Source: Serratia ficaria
GTDB taxonomy: Bacteria; Pseudomonadota; Gammaproteobacteria; Enterobacterales; Enterobacteriaceae
Assembly (NCBI RefSeq): GCF_900187015.1
Contig: NZ_LT906479.1
Span: 3,596,001 to 3,660,000 of the forward strand
DNA length: 64,000 bases
Reading direction: 5' to 3'
Part shown: piece by piece, positions 27,737 through 39,903 of the stretch
Layout of the letters: each line of letters opens with the position of its first letter
Position numbering within the stretch: the first letter of the stretch is position 1
Translations under genes and position numbers: made by a program
Notes under the pieces: model-generated
What the model saw: only the letters and a program-made list of their open reading frames with translations
Database searches by the model: none
Told to the model about the DNA's origin: nothing

Positions 27737-29194
27737 TCAGAACATCGGCTGCGCCATCTGCACCAGGGTAATCAGCGGCTGCGGATAAACCCCCAGCAGC
27801 AGCACCAGCGCCGCGGAGATCAAGACCACCACGCCGCCGGCGGTCAACGCCCAGTTGTTCGGGGTATCGCGCTGCAGCGATTCCGGCGCGCTGAGGAACA
27901 GGCTGACGGTGACGCGCAGATAGTAGTACAGGCCAATGGCACTGCCCACCACCACCGCGCCGGTCAGCCACCACAGGTGCGCGCTGACGCCCATCGCAAT
28001 CACGAAGAACTTGCCGATGAAGCCCAGGGTCATCGGGATACCGGCCAGCGACAGCATCATCACCGTCATCACCGCGGACAGGATTGGCTTATGCCAGAAC
28101 AGGCCGCGGTAGGAGAACAGCGAATCCGCATCCGGCCCGCGGTACGGGCTGGACATCAGGCTGACCACGCCGAACGCGCCCAGGCTGCTGAACAGGTAAC
28201 CGGCCAGGTAAACCCCGGCGGTTTCCAGCGACAGCTGATGCGTTTGCACCGCAATCAGCGCCACCAGCAGATAGCCCAGGTGAGCGATCGACGAGTAGCC
28301 CAGCAGACGCTTGATGTTGGTCTGGCTGATGGCCATCAGGTTGCCGAACAGGATCGAACAGAAGGCGATGATCGACAGCACCAGGCGCAGCGCCTCGCTG
28401 TCGGCCGCCGGGGCGTACAGAAACAGGCGCATCACTACCGCGAAGATCGCAATCTTGCTGGCGGTGGCCAGGAAGGTCGAGACCGGCGCAGGCGCCCCCT
28501 GATACACGTCCGGCGTCCACAGCTGGAACGGCACCAGCGACAGCTTGAAGCCCAGGCCGACGATCATCATGCCCATGCCGGCCAGGATCAGCGGCTGGTG
28601 CATCATGTTTTCCTGCAGGCTTTTGCCCAGGCCGGCCAGCGACAGGTCGCCGGACTCAGCGTACAGCAGCGCCATGCCGAACAGCAGGAATGACGAGGCG
28701 GCGGCGGACAGCAGCATGTACTTGATGGCGGCTTCCAGCGGACGCTTCTGGCGGTAGGCATAGCCCACCAGGCCGAACAGCGGCAGCGAGATCAGTTCGA
28801 TACCGATGAACAGCGACGCCAGATGGTTGGCGCTCGCCAGCAGAATGCCACCCAGCGCGGCAATCAGCACCAGCAGGTAGAACTCTTCGCGGTTGTCCGG
28901 GTAACCGACCAGCCACGGGTAGGCGAAGGTGCAGGTCGCCAGACTCGCCAGCAGCACCAGCCCGGTATAGAACATCGAGTAACCGTCAACCCGCAGCAGC
29001 GGGGTGACGTCCATTGGGCCGGCCTGGCCGACAAAGTACAGCGAAAGCAGTGCCAGGTTGAGACCGATCACCGTCAGGGTGGCGTTGATAAAGTGGTCGC
29101 GTCGCCACGCAATGCCTAGCATCACAACCACCACCGTCAATCCGACGATCAACAGCGGCAACAGTGCGATCAGTTGTTGAGGAGTTATTGTCAT
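27737..29194 (-). CDS. nuoN: NADH:quinone oxidoreductase subunit N
   Basis: A 485-residue antiporter-like membrane subunit of complex I, last gene of the operon, with about fourteen hydrophobic helices. It starts [15 protein letters not shown] as in other enterobacteria. The conserved ion-channel region with GVVSLMSSP and GRDTP-like loops cannot be assigned residue by residue, but the overall length equals E. coli NuoN (485). It lies six bases after nuoM. Confidence 0.97.
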   Translation of the reverse strand: MTITPQQLIALLPLLIVGLTVVVVMLGIAWRRDHFINATLTVIGLNLALLSLYFVGQAGPMDVTPLLRVDGYSMFYTGLVLLASLATCTFAYPWLVGYPDNREEFYLLVLIAALGGILLASANHLASLFIGIELISLPLFGLVGYAYRQKRPLEAAIKYMLLSAAASSFLLFGMALLYAESGDLSLAGLGKSLQENMMHQPLILAGMGMMIVGLGFKLSLVPFQLWTPDVYQGAPAPVSTFLATASKIAIFAVVMRLFLYAPAADSEALRLVLSIIAFCSILFGNLMAISQTNIKRLLGYSSIAHLGYLLVALIAVQTHQLSLETAGVYLAGYLFSSLGAFGVVSLMSSPYRGPDADSLFSYRGLFWHKPILSAVMTVMMLSLAGIPMTLGFIGKFFVIAMGVSAHLWWLTGAVVVGSAIGLYYYLRVTVSLFLSAPESLQRDTPNNWALTAGGVVVLISAALVLLLGVYPQPLITLVQMAQPMF

Positions 29195-29200
29195 GGCGAA

Positions 29201-30730
29201 TTACGGCCTTGTTGTTGAAATTGCTGAAACTGACGAACCAAACCAGTGTTGCACGTTGCTCATCGCCGCATGTGAGGTATCCAGAATCGGCTGCGGGTAG
29301 AACCCCAGCAGAACCAGCAATACCACCAACAGCAGAATGATGAACAGTTCGCGCGCGGTCATGCCCGGCAACGGTTGGTCAGATTTGGCTTTGCCGTAGT
29401 AGGCGCGCTGCATCATGATCAACGAGTAAACCGAAGCGAACACCAGACCGAAGGTAGAGATCACGGTGATCACCGGCACCACCTGGTAGCTGCCGAACAG
29501 GATCATGAACTCACCGACGAAGTTACCGGTGCCCGGCATCCCCAGCGTCGCCACGGCGAAGAACAGCGACAGCGCGGGGATGAACTTGATGCGCCCCCAC
29601 AGGCCGCCCATCTGACGCATGTCGCGGGTATGCAGACGCTCGTACAGCTGGCCGCAGATGATGAACATACCGGCGGCGGACAGGCCGTGCGCGATCATCT
29701 GGATCACCGCGCCCTGGTAAGCCAGCTGGCTGCCGGTGTAGATGGCGATCAGCACGAAGCCCATGTGGGAAACCGAGGTGTAGGCGATCAGGCGCTTGAT
29801 GTCGGTCTGCGCGAACGCCATCCAGGCGCCGTAGAAGATGCCGATCACGCCCAGCCACATGGCGATGGGCGCGAACTCGTGCGAAGCTTCCGGGAACAGC
29901 GGCAGGCTGAAACGCAGCAGGCCGTAGGCCGCAGTTTTCAGCAAGATCCCCGCCAGGTCGACGGAGCCGGCGGTCGGCGCCTGGCTGTGCGCGTCAGGCA
30001 GCCAGCCGTGCAGCGGCACCACCGGCATTTTCACCGCGAAGGCGATGAAGAAGCCCAGCATCAGCAGATACTGCACGTTGTGGGACATCGGGGTTTGCAG
30101 CAGGTCTTCGTAATCGAAGGTCCACACGCCGGTGGCGTTGTAGTGCACGAACACCAGGCCCAGGATCGCAATCAGCATCACCAGGCCGCTGGCCTGGGTA
30201 TAGATGAAGAACTTGGTGGCCGCGGTGATGCGGGTTTTACCGTCCGACGCCTTGTGACCCCACAGGGCGATCAGGAAGTACATCGGCACCAACATCATTT
30301 CCCAGAAGAAGAAGAACAGGAACATGTCGATGGCGAGGAACACGCCGATAACGCCGCCCAGGATCCACAGCAGGTTGAGGTGGAAGAAGCCCTGATATTT
30401 CTGGATTTCACGCCAGGAACAGAGGATCGCCAGCACGCCCAGCAGGCCGGTCAGCACTACCATCAGCAGCGACAGGCCGTCCAGCGCCAGGTGGATGGAA
30501 ATGCCAAAGCGCGGGATCCACGGCAGCAGGAACTCGCTCTGCCACTGCGGAATGCCTTTCGGCGTAGTCAATGTGTAGCCACCCTGCAACCACAGCTGCA
30601 GGGAAAGCGCCAACGTCAGCCCCATTGCGATCAGCGCTATCCAGCGCGGCACCTTAGTACCGAAGCGCTCCAGCTGCCAGCACAGCAGACCGCCGATAAA
30701 GGGGATAAGAATTAGCCAAGGTAATAGCAT
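29201..30730 (-). CDS. nuoM: NADH:quinone oxidoreductase subunit M
   Basis: A 509-residue Mrp-antiporter-like proton-pumping subunit in the membrane arm of complex I, with about fourteen helices. The conserved helix-7 lysine region ([18 protein letters not shown]) and [20 protein letters not shown] with its key glutamate are present. It is separated from nuoL by 215 bases that contain an ERIC element, an unusual interruption in an otherwise tight operon. Confidence 0.97.
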   Translation of the reverse strand: MLLPWLILIPFIGGLLCWQLERFGTKVPRWIALIAMGLTLALSLQLWLQGGYTLTTPKGIPQWQSEFLLPWIPRFGISIHLALDGLSLLMVVLTGLLGVLAILCSWREIQKYQGFFHLNLLWILGGVIGVFLAIDMFLFFFFWEMMLVPMYFLIALWGHKASDGKTRITAATKFFIYTQASGLVMLIAILGLVFVHYNATGVWTFDYEDLLQTPMSHNVQYLLMLGFFIAFAVKMPVVPLHGWLPDAHSQAPTAGSVDLAGILLKTAAYGLLRFSLPLFPEASHEFAPIAMWLGVIGIFYGAWMAFAQTDIKRLIAYTSVSHMGFVLIAIYTGSQLAYQGAVIQMIAHGLSAAGMFIICGQLYERLHTRDMRQMGGLWGRIKFIPALSLFFAVATLGMPGTGNFVGEFMILFGSYQVVPVITVISTFGLVFASVYSLIMMQRAYYGKAKSDQPLPGMTARELFIILLLVVLLVLLGFYPQPILDTSHAAMSNVQHWFGSSVSAISTTRP

Positions 30731-30746
30731 GGCGTTTTGTGTCCCT

Positions 30747-30874
30747 TATTCTACCTTTGTCTTTCACGCTGTGGCGTCGTTGGCTACGTTCGCTCACCCC
30801 GGTCACTTACTTCAGTAAGCTCCCGGGGATTCACGCACTTGCCGCCTGGCCACACCCCGAAATCCTTGGGTATA
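30747..30874. repeat. ERIC (enterobacterial repetitive intergenic consensus) element
   Basis: About 127 bases. On the minus strand the core reads GTGAATCCCCGGGAGCTTAC and AAGTAAGTGACCGGGGTGAG, matching the sequences on which ERIC primers are based, with the inverted-repeat core CTTACTTCAGTAAG. Both outer ends pair imperfectly (TATTCTACC and GGGTATA). It is inserted between nuoM and nuoL and is transcribed as part of the operon. Confidence 0.92.
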
Positions 30875-30945
30875 AAGCAAAAACATTGTACATAGCGCTG
30901 ACTATAAGGAGCGCTACGCCCGATAACCGTATTCGAATTGTTCTG

Positions 30946-32793
30946 TTACACCAAAATCAACAGAGCCAATACGACCACTGCACCCACACCCATAGACGCT
31001 ATATACCAACGCACCTGGCCGTTCTCGCTCACCGTCAGGCCACGGTTCCCCCAGCGGGAGAAGATGGCCGGCAGGTTCATCAGCGAGTTCAGCGGGTCGC
31101 GCTGCAACAGCTTCGCAATGCCCAGATAAGGTTTGACGAAGACTTTGTCGTACAGCCAGTCGAAGCCCCAGGCATGGAACCACCAGGTCGAGAAGAAGCG
31201 GCCCGGCGCGCTGTTGGCGATGCGGGTGACCAGGCTGCGTTTGCCCAGCCACAGCGCGGCCGCCAGCAAGATGCCGACCACAGCCACCACGCCGGAAGCG
31301 ATCTCCAGCTGCAGCACGCTGCCGTGCGCCAGCTCGGTGGTGTCCGGCAGTACGCCCTGCAGCGGCGGCACGATCATCGCGCCGACGAAGGTGGACAGCA
31401 CCAGCAGCACCAGCAGCGGCAGGTGGTGAGTGATGCCTTTACCGGCATGCGCTTTGATTTTTTCTTCGCCGTGGAACACGATGAAAATCATGCGGAAGGT
31501 GTACAGCGAGGTCATGAACGCACCGACCAGACCGGCAATCATCAGGTTGATGTGGCCGTTCGCCATCGCGCCCGCCAGGATCTCATCCTTACTGAAGAAG
31601 CCGGCGGTAATCAGCGGCAAGGCCGACAGCGCCGCGCCGCCCACCAGGAAGCAGGCGTAAACCAGCGGAATGCTCTTGCGCAGGCCGCCCATCTTGAAGA
31701 TGTTCTGCTCGTGATGGCAGGCCAGGATCACCGAACCGGACGACAGGAACAGCAGCGCCTTGAAGAACGCGTGGGTCATCAGGTGGAAGATCGCCGCGTC
31801 CCACGCCTGTACGCCCAGCGCCAGGAACATGTAGCCAATCTGGCTCATGGTGGAGTAAGCGAGCACGCGTTTGATGTCGGTCTGCACCAGCGCGGCGAAG
31901 CCGGCCAGCAGCAGGGTCACCGCACCGACGATGCCCACCAGGTGCAGCACTTCCGGCGCCATCAGGAACAGGCCGTGCGTGCGGGCGATCAGGTAAACGC
32001 CCGCGGTCACCATGGTCGCCGCGTGGATCAGAGCGGAAACCGGGGTCGGGCCCGCCATCGCGTCCGCCAGCCAGGTTTGCAACGGCAGCTGCGCCGATTT
32101 GCCGACCGCGCCGCCCAGCAGCATCAGGGTTGCCCAGGTGATGGCCGTATCCCCTACCGCCAGCTTCTGCGGCGCCAGGATCATCAGTTCACGGATGTTC
32201 AGGGTGCCCAGCTCGTTGTAGAGAATGAACAGCGCGAACGCCAGGAACACGTCGCCGACGCGGGTCACGATGAAGGCTTTCATCGCCGCCGCGCCGTTGG
32301 CCGGATCCTTGTAGTAGAAACCGATCAGCAGGTAGCTGCACAGGCCCACGCCTTCCCAACCCAGGTACATCAGCAGCAGGTTGTCCGCCAGCACCAATAC
32401 CACCATGCTGGCGATAAACAGGTTGGTGTAGGCGAAGAAGCGCGAGTAGCCCTCTTCACCGCGCATGTACCAGGACGCGAACATGTGGATGAAGAAGCCG
32501 ACGCCGGTCACCACCGACAGCATGGTCAGCGACAGGCCGTCCAGCGTCAGGGTTACGCCGATATTGAAATTGCCGACCGACATCCAGGTCCACAGGCTTT
32601 GTTCGAACAGCTGCACGCCGGCGGCTTTCTGGGCGAAGAAGTCCATCGCCACATAAACCGTCACCAGCGCGGCCAGGCCGATGGAGCCCACGCCGACGGT
32701 TGCCGAGGTGTTCTCGGACCAGCGACCGCGGGAAAATGCCAACAGCAGGAACCCGATCAGCGGTAGCAGAATTGTTAAATATAATAGGTTCAT
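30946..32793 (-). CDS. nuoL: NADH:quinone oxidoreductase subunit L
   Basis: A 615-residue distal proton-pumping subunit of complex I. Antiporter motifs [19 protein letters not shown] (with the key glutamate) and [23 protein letters not shown] sequence ([16 protein letters not shown], key lysine) are present, and the C-terminal lateral helix region ends the protein. The start overlaps the nuoK stop by four bases. Length matches E. coli NuoL (613). Confidence 0.97.
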   Translation of the reverse strand: MNLLYLTILLPLIGFLLLAFSRGRWSENTSATVGVGSIGLAALVTVYVAMDFFAQKAAGVQLFEQSLWTWMSVGNFNIGVTLTLDGLSLTMLSVVTGVGFFIHMFASWYMRGEEGYSRFFAYTNLFIASMVVLVLADNLLLMYLGWEGVGLCSYLLIGFYYKDPANGAAAMKAFIVTRVGDVFLAFALFILYNELGTLNIRELMILAPQKLAVGDTAITWATLMLLGGAVGKSAQLPLQTWLADAMAGPTPVSALIHAATMVTAGVYLIARTHGLFLMAPEVLHLVGIVGAVTLLLAGFAALVQTDIKRVLAYSTMSQIGYMFLALGVQAWDAAIFHLMTHAFFKALLFLSSGSVILACHHEQNIFKMGGLRKSIPLVYACFLVGGAALSALPLITAGFFSKDEILAGAMANGHINLMIAGLVGAFMTSLYTFRMIFIVFHGEEKIKAHAGKGITHHLPLLVLLVLSTFVGAMIVPPLQGVLPDTTELAHGSVLQLEIASGVVAVVGILLAAALWLGKRSLVTRIANSAPGRFFSTWWFHAWGFDWLYDKVFVKPYLGIAKLLQRDPLNSLMNLPAIFSRWGNRGLTVSENGQVRWYIASMGVGAVVVLALLILV

Positions 32794-33092
32794 CCGCGCA
32801 TCTCACTGACAGTATCGATATTCAGGGTATGACGACGACGGTAGAGCTGCAGCAACAGCGCCAGGCCGATACTGGCCTCGGCTGCCGCCAGGCTGATCGC
32901 CAGGATGTACATCACCTGCCCGTCCGCCTGGCCCCAATAGCTTCCCGCCACGATAAACGCCAACGCCGCGGCGTTGATCATCACTTCCAGACTGATCAGC
33001 ATAAACAGCAGGTTGCGGCGCACCAGCAGCCCGGTCAGCCCGAGCACGAACAGGATAGCCGCCAGGATCAGGCCGTGTTGAAGAGGGATCAT
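32790..33092 (-). CDS. nuoK: NADH:quinone oxidoreductase subunit K
   Basis: A 100-residue MrpC-like membrane subunit with three helices. The conserved buried glutamates occur in [12 protein letters not shown] and [11 protein letters not shown]. It overlaps nuoJ and nuoL by four bases on each side. Confidence 0.97.
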   Translation of the reverse strand: MIPLQHGLILAAILFVLGLTGLLVRRNLLFMLISLEVMINAAALAFIVAGSYWGQADGQVMYILAISLAAAEASIGLALLLQLYRRRHTLNIDTVSEMRG

Positions 33093-33646
33093 GCTTGCTC
33101 CTCCGATTTTCTTCTCGCCATTTCGCCACTCGCCGGCGCGTTGCTCAGCACTTCGCCGGGCTTGTGCTCACGGCCGATGTGGAAGGCGACAACCAGGCCC
33201 GCCAACAGCAGCATTGAAGCCAGCTCAACCGCCAACACGTAAGGACCGAACAGACTGATGCCCACCGCCTTCGCGTCCACCATCTCGCCGCTGATACCCT
33301 GATCGGAGACGCTGCGGATAGCGATAATCAGCACCACCAGCAACGCCAGCGACATCAGGCCAGGCCCGATCCATACCCTCGGCTTCATCCAGTCGCGCTC
33401 TTGCTGCTGCACGTTGCCGAGGTTCAGCATCATCACCACGAACACGAACAACACCATGATGGCGCCCGCATAAACGATGATTTCCAGCGCGGCGGCGAAG
33501 TAGGCGCCGAGGGAGAAGAAGACTGCCGAGATCGCCAATAACGAGACGATCAGATACAGCAGCGCATGCACAGGGTTGGTATGGGTGATCACGCGAATCG
33601 TCGCGACCACCGCAATCAAGCCTGCCAGATAAAATGCGATTTCCAT
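33089..33646 (-). CDS. nuoJ: NADH:quinone oxidoreductase subunit J
   Basis: A 185-residue membrane subunit with five helices. The conserved helix-3 motif [20 protein letters not shown] is intact. The start is MEIAFYLAG at 33646 after a purine-rich site; an in-frame upstream extension (to 33730) lies inside nuoI. Its last codons overlap nuoK. Confidence 0.96.
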   Translation of the reverse strand: MEIAFYLAGLIAVVATIRVITHTNPVHALLYLIVSLLAISAVFFSLGAYFAAALEIIVYAGAIMVLFVFVVMMLNLGNVQQQERDWMKPRVWIGPGLMSLALLVVLIIAIRSVSDQGISGEMVDAKAVGISLFGPYVLAVELASMLLLAGLVVAFHIGREHKPGEVLSNAPASGEMARRKSEEQA

Positions 33647-33659
33647 GCTTGCTGGCTCC

Positions 33660-34202
33660 TTAGGGCAACAGACCTTTGACGTCGATCGGTTTGGCTTCGT
33701 TTTCGGCTTCGCCTTTGGCTTTGCCGTCAATCGCCATACCGGCCATCCGGTAGAAGTTATATTCCGGATATTTACCCGGCCCCGAGATCAACAGATCTTC
33801 TTTTTCGTACACCAGATCCTGACGCTTGTACTCGCCCAGTTCGAAATCCGGCGTCAGCTGGATAGCGGTGGTCGGGCAAGCCTCTTCGCACAGGCCGCAG
33901 AAGATGCAGCGCGAGAAGTTGATGCGGAAGAATTCCGGGTACCAACGGCCGTCTTTCTGTTCCGCTTTTTGCAGCGAGATACAGCCGACCGGGCAGGCAA
34001 CCGCACACAGGTTACAGGCGACGCAGCGCTCTTCGCCGTCCGGATCGCGCGTCAGCACGATGCGGCCGCGGTAGCGCGGCGGCAGGTAAACCGGTTCTTC
34101 CGGATACATCTGGGTTTCGCGCTTGGCGAAGGCATGCATGCCAATCATCCAAATGCTGCGCACCTGGGTGCCGAAACCAACCAATAACTCTTTCAATGTC
34201 AT
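33660..34202 (-). CDS. nuoI: NADH:quinone oxidoreductase subunit I
   Basis: A 180-residue peripheral-arm subunit with two ferredoxin-like [4Fe-4S] motifs, [15 protein letters not shown] and [12 protein letters not shown], which carry electrons of clusters N6a and N6b towards NuoB. Length equals the E. coli protein. It lies 13 bases before nuoJ. Confidence 0.97.
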   Translation of the reverse strand: MTLKELLVGFGTQVRSIWMIGMHAFAKRETQMYPEEPVYLPPRYRGRIVLTRDPDGEERCVACNLCAVACPVGCISLQKAEQKDGRWYPEFFRINFSRCIFCGLCEEACPTTAIQLTPDFELGEYKRQDLVYEKEDLLISGPGKYPEYNFYRMAGMAIDGKAKGEAENEAKPIDVKGLLP

Positions 34203-34216
34203 GGTTTATTCACCCC

Positions 34217-35194
34217 TTATTGAGCGTTGTACAAAATGACCGCGGCGGTTGCCAGCAGGTTCAGCAGCGTCAGCGGCAGGCACACTTTCCAGCCGAAAGA
34301 CATCACCTGGTCGTAGCGCGGGCGCGGCAAGGCAGCACGAATCAGAATGAACATCATCATGAAGAAGGCCGTTTTCAGTGCGAACCAGATGAATGGCGGC
34401 AGGAACGGACCCTGCCAGCCGCCGAAGAACAACGTCACAATCAGGGCGGACACGGTGACGATACCGATGTATTCCCCCACGAAGAACAGACCGAACTTCA
34501 TGCCGGAATATTCGATGTGGTAACCGTCGGCCAGTTCCTGCTCGGCTTCCGGTTGGTCGAACGGGTGGCGGTGACACACCGCAACCCCGGCAATCGCGAA
34601 GGTCACGAAGCCGAAGAACTGCGGTATGACGTTCCAGACGTGCGCCTGAGATTCAACGATGGCCTGCATGTTGAACGAGTCAGCCTGCATCACCACGCCC
34701 ATCAGCGACAGGCCGATGAACACTTCATAGCTCAGGGTTTGCGCGGAGGCGCGCATCGCGCCCAACAGCGAGTATTTGTTGTTGCTCGACCAGCCGGCGA
34801 ACAGCACGGCGTATACCGCCAGGCCGGCCATCATCAGGAAGAACAAAATACCGATGTTGAGATCGGACACCGCCCAGGTCGGGCTGACCGGCACGATGGC
34901 GAATGCCAGCAACAGGGAAGTAAAGGCGATCATCGGCGCCAGGGTGAAGATCACCCGGTCGGAGAATCTCGGTACCCAGTCTTCCTTGAAGAACATTTTG
35001 ATCATGTCGGCGACCAGCTGCAGCGAGCCGCCCCAGCCGACGCGGTTAGGTCCGTAGCGGTTCTGGAACAGGCCGAGCAGGCGGCGTTCGCCGAAGCTCA
35101 TGAAGGCGCCGCAGGCCACGACCACCAGCAGGATCACTACCGCTTTAAGAATGGCGATCAGGATGTCGATCACCTCAGGGGTAAACCAGCTCAT
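34217..35194 (-). CDS. nuoH: NADH:quinone oxidoreductase subunit H
   Basis: A 325-residue membrane subunit with eight or nine helices that forms most of the quinone channel with NuoB and NuoD. The conserved loop [19 protein letters not shown] and the acidic loop segment [17 protein letters not shown] are present. The start overlaps the nuoG stop by four bases. Confidence 0.97.
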   Translation of the reverse strand: MSWFTPEVIDILIAILKAVVILLVVVACGAFMSFGERRLLGLFQNRYGPNRVGWGGSLQLVADMIKMFFKEDWVPRFSDRVIFTLAPMIAFTSLLLAFAIVPVSPTWAVSDLNIGILFFLMMAGLAVYAVLFAGWSSNNKYSLLGAMRASAQTLSYEVFIGLSLMGVVMQADSFNMQAIVESQAHVWNVIPQFFGFVTFAIAGVAVCHRHPFDQPEAEQELADGYHIEYSGMKFGLFFVGEYIGIVTVSALIVTLFFGGWQGPFLPPFIWFALKTAFFMMMFILIRAALPRPRYDQVMSFGWKVCLPLTLLNLLATAAVILYNAQ

Positions 35195-37929
35195 CGTGCC
35201 GCCTCCCGCAGATTTTCAACCGTTGCACCCACCAAAATCGGCGGGATCCCTGGCAAGCCGAGCGGCAAACCAACCTGGCCCTGGGTCAGGGTTTCGCTCA
35301 GACGCACCGGCAGACGCAGCGTCTGGCCCGCACAGCTGAACTCCACCAATGCACCGGCGTTAACGCCAAGCGCGGCGGCGTCGGCCGGGTTGACCATCGC
35401 GTAGGCTTCCGGCATGCGTTGCTGGATCACGTTGGAGCGCTGCGACATTTCATCGCTGCCGAACAGATGGTAGTAAGGCGCGACGCGCCAGCCATCGGCC
35501 ACATTGAACGCGGCAGGCACCTCGGTGAAGTAGCCCAGGCTGCCCTCCCCCGCTTCGATCAGGCGTACGCCCGGATCGCCGTGGCGCAGCTTGCCGCCCA
35601 CTTCGGCCTGGAACTTGTTCCACGCCTGCGGTGAGTTCCAGCCTGGCGCCCAGGCGAACGGGATCTGCTGACGATCGGCCAGCGGGCTGTTGTTCCCTTC
35701 CATCGAGAAGGAGAACATGGTGTCTTTGTCCTGCGGCTGACGCGGCTCGTGCACGCTGATGTTGGCGCGCATGGCGGTACGGCCGCTGGAGCGATGCGGA
35801 GAGCGCGCCAGCTTCTGGCCGCGGATGCGGAAGGCCGCGTCCGGCGCCGCGTCGACGATGCCCTGCAGCTGCGGCAACGCCTCAACGCAGGCGGCAATCA
35901 CGTCATCGAGCTGGGTCCAGTCCACGTGGCGGCTGGTGTAGGTGGAGTGCAGCGAGTGCATCCAGCGCCAGCTTTCCAGCATCACGGTGAACTGATTCTT
36001 CTTGGCGTCATCGTAATAGGCCGGGTCGTAAACCTGGAAGAAGCGCTGCGCGCGGCCTTCCTGGTTGACCAGGGTGCCGTCGCTCTCGGCGAAGCTGGCC
36101 GCCGACAGGATCAGGTTGGCCTTGTCCATGATGGCGGTGCGCTGATGATCGGCGACGATCAGGTTGCTGACCTTGGCCAGCGCGGCGTCCACTTTCTCCG
36201 CCGGCGCATGGCGATAGAGATCGTTCTCCATCACGATGGCGGTGTCGGCTGCGCCGCTGGCCAGCTGTTCCAGCGCCTGATCGAGCGAACCGCCGCCGAT
36301 CATCGCCAGGCCCATGCTGTTGGCCGCGCCCGCCACGAAGGTGATGCCGACGTCGGAACCGCGGCCTTTCAACGCCTTGGCGATGTTGGCCGCCGCTTCG
36401 ATGATGGCTTCGCTGCCGGCGTTGCTGCCGGTGACGATCAGCGGTTTGCGGGCGCCGGTCAGCGCCTGCACGATGATGTCGACCTTCTTGTTCAGGCCTG
36501 CGGCCAAATCGTTCACCGCCGGCGCCGCGTTATCCAGCGCATGGGCGATGGCGAAACCGAAGCGCGCCTGTTCATCGACCGGCGCGCGATAGTTCCACGC
36601 GGCGATGTCGTCCAGACGGGTGTCGTCGACGTTGGTGGTGAACAGCGGATACTTGGCGTGCTGACCGATGTTCTGCACCGCCGCGATCTGCCAGTCGGCG
36701 ACGCGTTGCGCCGCCGCCATCGCGCGGGCCTTGCCCTTGACGGCCTGACGCACCGACAGCGCGATGCGCGCGCCGGTTTGGGTCAGATCTTCACCCAGCA
36801 CCAGCACCGCGTCGTACTCTTCGATTTCACGCAGCGCCGGGGTATGAACGCCGCCGTTTTTCAGCACCTTCAGCATCAGCGCCAGGCGCGACTGCTCGGC
36901 CTGAGCGATGCCGGTGTAGTAGTTCTCGGCGCCGACCAGCTCGCGCAGCGCGAAGTTGCTTTCCAGGCTGGCGCGCGGGGAGCCGATGCCGATGGTTTTC
37001 TTCGCCTGACGCAGGATGTCCGCCGCGCCCTGCATCGCCTGTTCGGCGTTCAGGGTGATCCAGTCGTTGCCGCGCAGCTGCTGCGGTTGACGCGGGCGAT
37101 CCTTCTGGTTGACGTAGCCGTAGCCGAAGCGGCCGCGGTCGCACAGGAAGTAGTGGTTCACGCTGCCGTTGTAACGGTTCTCGATGCGGCGCAGCTCGCC
37201 ATAGCGCTCGCCCGGGCTGGTGTTGCAGCCGATGCTGCACTGCTGGCAGATGCTGGGCGCAAACTGCATGTCCCATTTACGGTTGTAGCGCTCGGAGTGC
37301 GTCTTGTCGGTGAATACGCCGGTCGGGCACACTTCCACCAGGTTGCCGGAGAACTCGCTTTCCAGCGTGCCGCTTTCCGGACGGCCGAAATAGACGTTGT
37401 CGTGCGCGCCGTACACGCCGAAGTCGGTGCCGTCGGCGTAGTCTTTGTAATAACGCACGCAGCGGTAGCAGGCGATGCAGCGGTTCATCTCGTGCGAGAT
37501 AAACGGCCCCAGCTCCTGGTTGTTGTGGGTGCGCTTGGTGAAACGGTAGCGACGGAAGCTGTGGCCGGTCATTACCGTCATATCCTGCAGGTGACAGTTA
37601 CCGCCTTCTTCACAGACCGGACAGTCGTGCGGGTGGTTGGTCATCAACCACTCGACCACGCTCTCGCGGAACTGTTTCGCTTCGCCATCGTCGATGGAAA
37701 TAAAGGTTCCATCGGATGCCGGTGTCATACAGGACATCACCAAACGGCCACGCGTATCTTCCGCGTTTTGGTATTGCTTTACCGCGCATTGGCGGCAAGC
37801 GCCGACGCTTCCCAGCGCCGGATGCCAGCAAAAGTAAGGAATATCGAGCCCGAGGGAGAGACAGGCCTGCAGCAGGTTGTCCGCTCCGTCTACGTCGTAT
37901 TCTTTGCCGTCTACATGAATCGTAGCCAT
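35191..37929 (-). CDS. nuoG: NADH:quinone oxidoreductase subunit G
   Basis: A 912-residue iron-sulfur subunit of the peripheral arm, related to molybdopterin oxidoreductases. Cluster ligands are visible: the [2Fe-2S] domain with [15 protein letters not shown], the histidine-ligated cluster motif [19 protein letters not shown], and CQQCSIGC for cluster N7, which is found in E. coli-type enzymes. I chose [13 protein letters not shown] at 37929; an ATG three codons earlier (37938) is also possible because the GGAAG site is placed between the two. Electrons pass from NuoE/F through it to NuoI. Confidence 0.96.
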   Translation of the reverse strand: MATIHVDGKEYDVDGADNLLQACLSLGLDIPYFCWHPALGSVGACRQCAVKQYQNAEDTRGRLVMSCMTPASDGTFISIDDGEAKQFRESVVEWLMTNHPHDCPVCEEGGNCHLQDMTVMTGHSFRRYRFTKRTHNNQELGPFISHEMNRCIACYRCVRYYKDYADGTDFGVYGAHDNVYFGRPESGTLESEFSGNLVEVCPTGVFTDKTHSERYNRKWDMQFAPSICQQCSIGCNTSPGERYGELRRIENRYNGSVNHYFLCDRGRFGYGYVNQKDRPRQPQQLRGNDWITLNAEQAMQGAADILRQAKKTIGIGSPRASLESNFALRELVGAENYYTGIAQAEQSRLALMLKVLKNGGVHTPALREIEEYDAVLVLGEDLTQTGARIALSVRQAVKGKARAMAAAQRVADWQIAAVQNIGQHAKYPLFTTNVDDTRLDDIAAWNYRAPVDEQARFGFAIAHALDNAAPAVNDLAAGLNKKVDIIVQALTGARKPLIVTGSNAGSEAIIEAAANIAKALKGRGSDVGITFVAGAANSMGLAMIGGGSLDQALEQLASGAADTAIVMENDLYRHAPAEKVDAALAKVSNLIVADHQRTAIMDKANLILSAASFAESDGTLVNQEGRAQRFFQVYDPAYYDDAKKNQFTVMLESWRWMHSLHSTYTSRHVDWTQLDDVIAACVEALPQLQGIVDAAPDAAFRIRGQKLARSPHRSSGRTAMRANISVHEPRQPQDKDTMFSFSMEGNNSPLADRQQIPFAWAPGWNSPQAWNKFQAEVGGKLRHGDPGVRLIEAGEGSLGYFTEVPAAFNVADGWRVAPYYHLFGSDEMSQRSNVIQQRMPEAYAMVNPADAAALGVNAGALVEFSCAGQTLRLPVRLSETLTQGQVGLPLGLPGIPPILVGATVENLREAAR

Positions 37930-38006
37930 AGTCAGCATGCTTCCAAGTGGCCTGCCTTGCGGCAGGCGTTAATCAAAAATTCTGGCCGTGTTGCGAGCTA
38001 GCCGGC

Positions 38007-39353
38007 TTACCAGCGTTGCTTCAGCAGGTTGTTCGGCTGAATGCCGCCAATCGCATGTGCGTTGCCGTAGTGCTTAACGGCAATACCCGCTTCGAACTCT
38101 TCACGGAAATATTTAATCGCGCTTTGCAGTGGCTCTACGGCACCTGGCGCGTGGGCGCAGAAGGTTTTGCCCGGGCCGAGGGAACGGCACAGCTGCTCGA
38201 GGGTTTCGATATCCCCCGGCTGCCCTTCGCCGTTTTCCAACGCGCGCAGGATCTTCACGCTCCACGGCAGGCCGTCGCGGCATGGCGTACACCAGCCGCA
38301 GGACTCGCGGGCGAAGAACTCTTCCAGGTTGCGCACCAGCGGAACCATGCCGATTTCGTGGTCCACCGCCATCGCCAGCGCGGTGCCCAAACGGCTGCCG
38401 GCCTTGCCGATTGCGCCGTATTCCATCGGCAGATCGAGGTGATCGGCGGTCAGGAAGTCGGTGCCCGCGCCGCCCGGTTGCCAGGCCTTGAAGCGCAAGC
38501 CGTCGCGCATGCCGCCGGCGTAATCTTCGAGGATCTCGCGTGCGGTGGTGCCGAACGGCAGCTCCCAGACGCCCGGGTTTTTCACCCGGCCGGAGAAGCC
38601 CATCAGCTTGGTGCCTTTGTCTTCGCTGGCGGAGATGCCGGTGTACCACTCAACGCCGTTGGCCAGAATGGCCGGCACGTTGCACAGCGTTTCCACGTTG
38701 TTGACGCAGGTCGGCTTGCCCCAGGCGCCGGCGGAGGCCGGGAACGGCGGCTTGGAACGCGGGTTGGCGCGGCGGCCTTCCAGCGAGTTGATCAGCGCGG
38801 TTTCTTCGCCGCAAATATAGCGGCCGGCGCCGGTGTGCACGATCAGCTCGAAATCAAAGCCGGTGCCGAGAATGTTCTTGCCCAGGTAGCCGGCTTCGGT
38901 GGCTTCCGCGATGGCGCGGCGCAGGTGCACCGCCGCTTCGACGTATTCGCCGCGCAGGAAGATGTAACCGCGGTAAGCCTTCAGCGCGAACGCGGAGATC
39001 AGCATGCCTTCCACCAGCAGGTGCGGCAGCTGCTCCATCAGCAGACGGTCTTTATAGGTGCCCGGCTCCATTTCATCGGCGTTACACAGCAGGTAACGGA
39101 TGTTCATGGACTCGTCTTTCGGCATCAGGCTCCACTTCAAACCGGTGGAGAAGCCTGCGCCGCCGCGGCCCTTCAGCCCGGAGTCTTTCACCAGGCCGAC
39201 TATTTCGTCGGGAGCCAGGCCCTTGAGGGCTTTTTCCGCACCGGCATAGCCGTTCTTGCTGCGATATTCATCCAGCCACAGCGGCTGTTTGTCGTCGCGC
39301 AGACGCCAGGTCAGCGGATGCGTTTCGGGAGTGCGCACAATGTCTTTAATCAT
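38007..39353 (-). CDS. nuoF: NADH:quinone oxidoreductase subunit F
   Basis: A 448-residue flavoprotein that oxidises NADH with FMN and passes electrons to its [4Fe-4S] cluster N3. The NADH/FMN motif [16 protein letters not shown] and the cluster motif [12 protein letters not shown] are intact. The ATG overlaps the nuoE stop by four bases (ATGA), coupling the two subunits. A 77-base gap separates it from nuoG. Confidence 0.97.
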   Translation of the reverse strand: MIKDIVRTPETHPLTWRLRDDKQPLWLDEYRSKNGYAGAEKALKGLAPDEIVGLVKDSGLKGRGGAGFSTGLKWSLMPKDESMNIRYLLCNADEMEPGTYKDRLLMEQLPHLLVEGMLISAFALKAYRGYIFLRGEYVEAAVHLRRAIAEATEAGYLGKNILGTGFDFELIVHTGAGRYICGEETALINSLEGRRANPRSKPPFPASAGAWGKPTCVNNVETLCNVPAILANGVEWYTGISASEDKGTKLMGFSGRVKNPGVWELPFGTTAREILEDYAGGMRDGLRFKAWQPGGAGTDFLTADHLDLPMEYGAIGKAGSRLGTALAMAVDHEIGMVPLVRNLEEFFARESCGWCTPCRDGLPWSVKILRALENGEGQPGDIETLEQLCRSLGPGKTFCAHAPGAVEPLQSAIKYFREEFEAGIAVKHYGNAHAIGGIQPNNLLKQRW

Positions 39354-39901
39354 TGATACTGCTCCAGTAGCGTCTCGATATCTTCAGGCTTCAGCTGACT
39401 GTGAGTGTCCTCATCAATCATCATGGTCGGCCCTTTATCGCAGTTGCCCAGGCAGCAGGTCGGCAGCAGAGTGAAGCGGCCATCAAAGGTGGTTTGACCC
39501 GGTTTGATGTTCAGCTTCTTCTCAATGGCGGCCTGAATGCCCTGGTAACCGGTGATGTGACAAACAACGCTGTCACAATAACGGATCACGTGACGTCCTA
39601 CCGGCTGACGGAAAATCTGGCTGTAGAACGTGGCCACGCCTTCTACGTCGCTGGCGGGGATGCCCAGCACTTCCGCGATGGCGTAAATCGCACCGTCCGG
39701 AACCCAGCCGCGCTTCTTCTGCACAATTTTCAGTGCTTCGATGGAAGCGGCGCGCGGATCCTCGTAATGGTGCTTTTCATGCTCGATCGCCTCACGTTCT
39801 TCCGCACTCAGCTCAAATGCATCAGCGCCGCTCTGAGGAGCGGCTGCATTGATGGGCTCAAGCGCATCGTTGACTGCGTGATTGTCTTTTTGAGAGTGCA
39901 T
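39350..39901 (-). CDS. nuoE: NADH:quinone oxidoreductase subunit E
   Basis: A 183-residue thioredoxin-fold subunit with the [2Fe-2S] cluster N1a. The four cysteines are in CDSVVC and CCLGNC. The N terminus is about 17 residues longer than the 166-residue E. coli protein and low in conservation. An internal start could exist, but the ATG at 39901 is only two bases after nuoC, as expected in the operon. Confidence 0.95.
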   Translation of the reverse strand: MHSQKDNHAVNDALEPINAAAPQSGADAFELSAEEREAIEHEKHHYEDPRAASIEALKIVQKKRGWVPDGAIYAIAEVLGIPASDVEGVATFYSQIFRQPVGRHVIRYCDSVVCHITGYQGIQAAIEKKLNIKPGQTTFDGRFTLLPTCCLGNCDKGPTMMIDEDTHSQLKPEDIETLLEQYQ

Positions 39902-39903
39902 AA

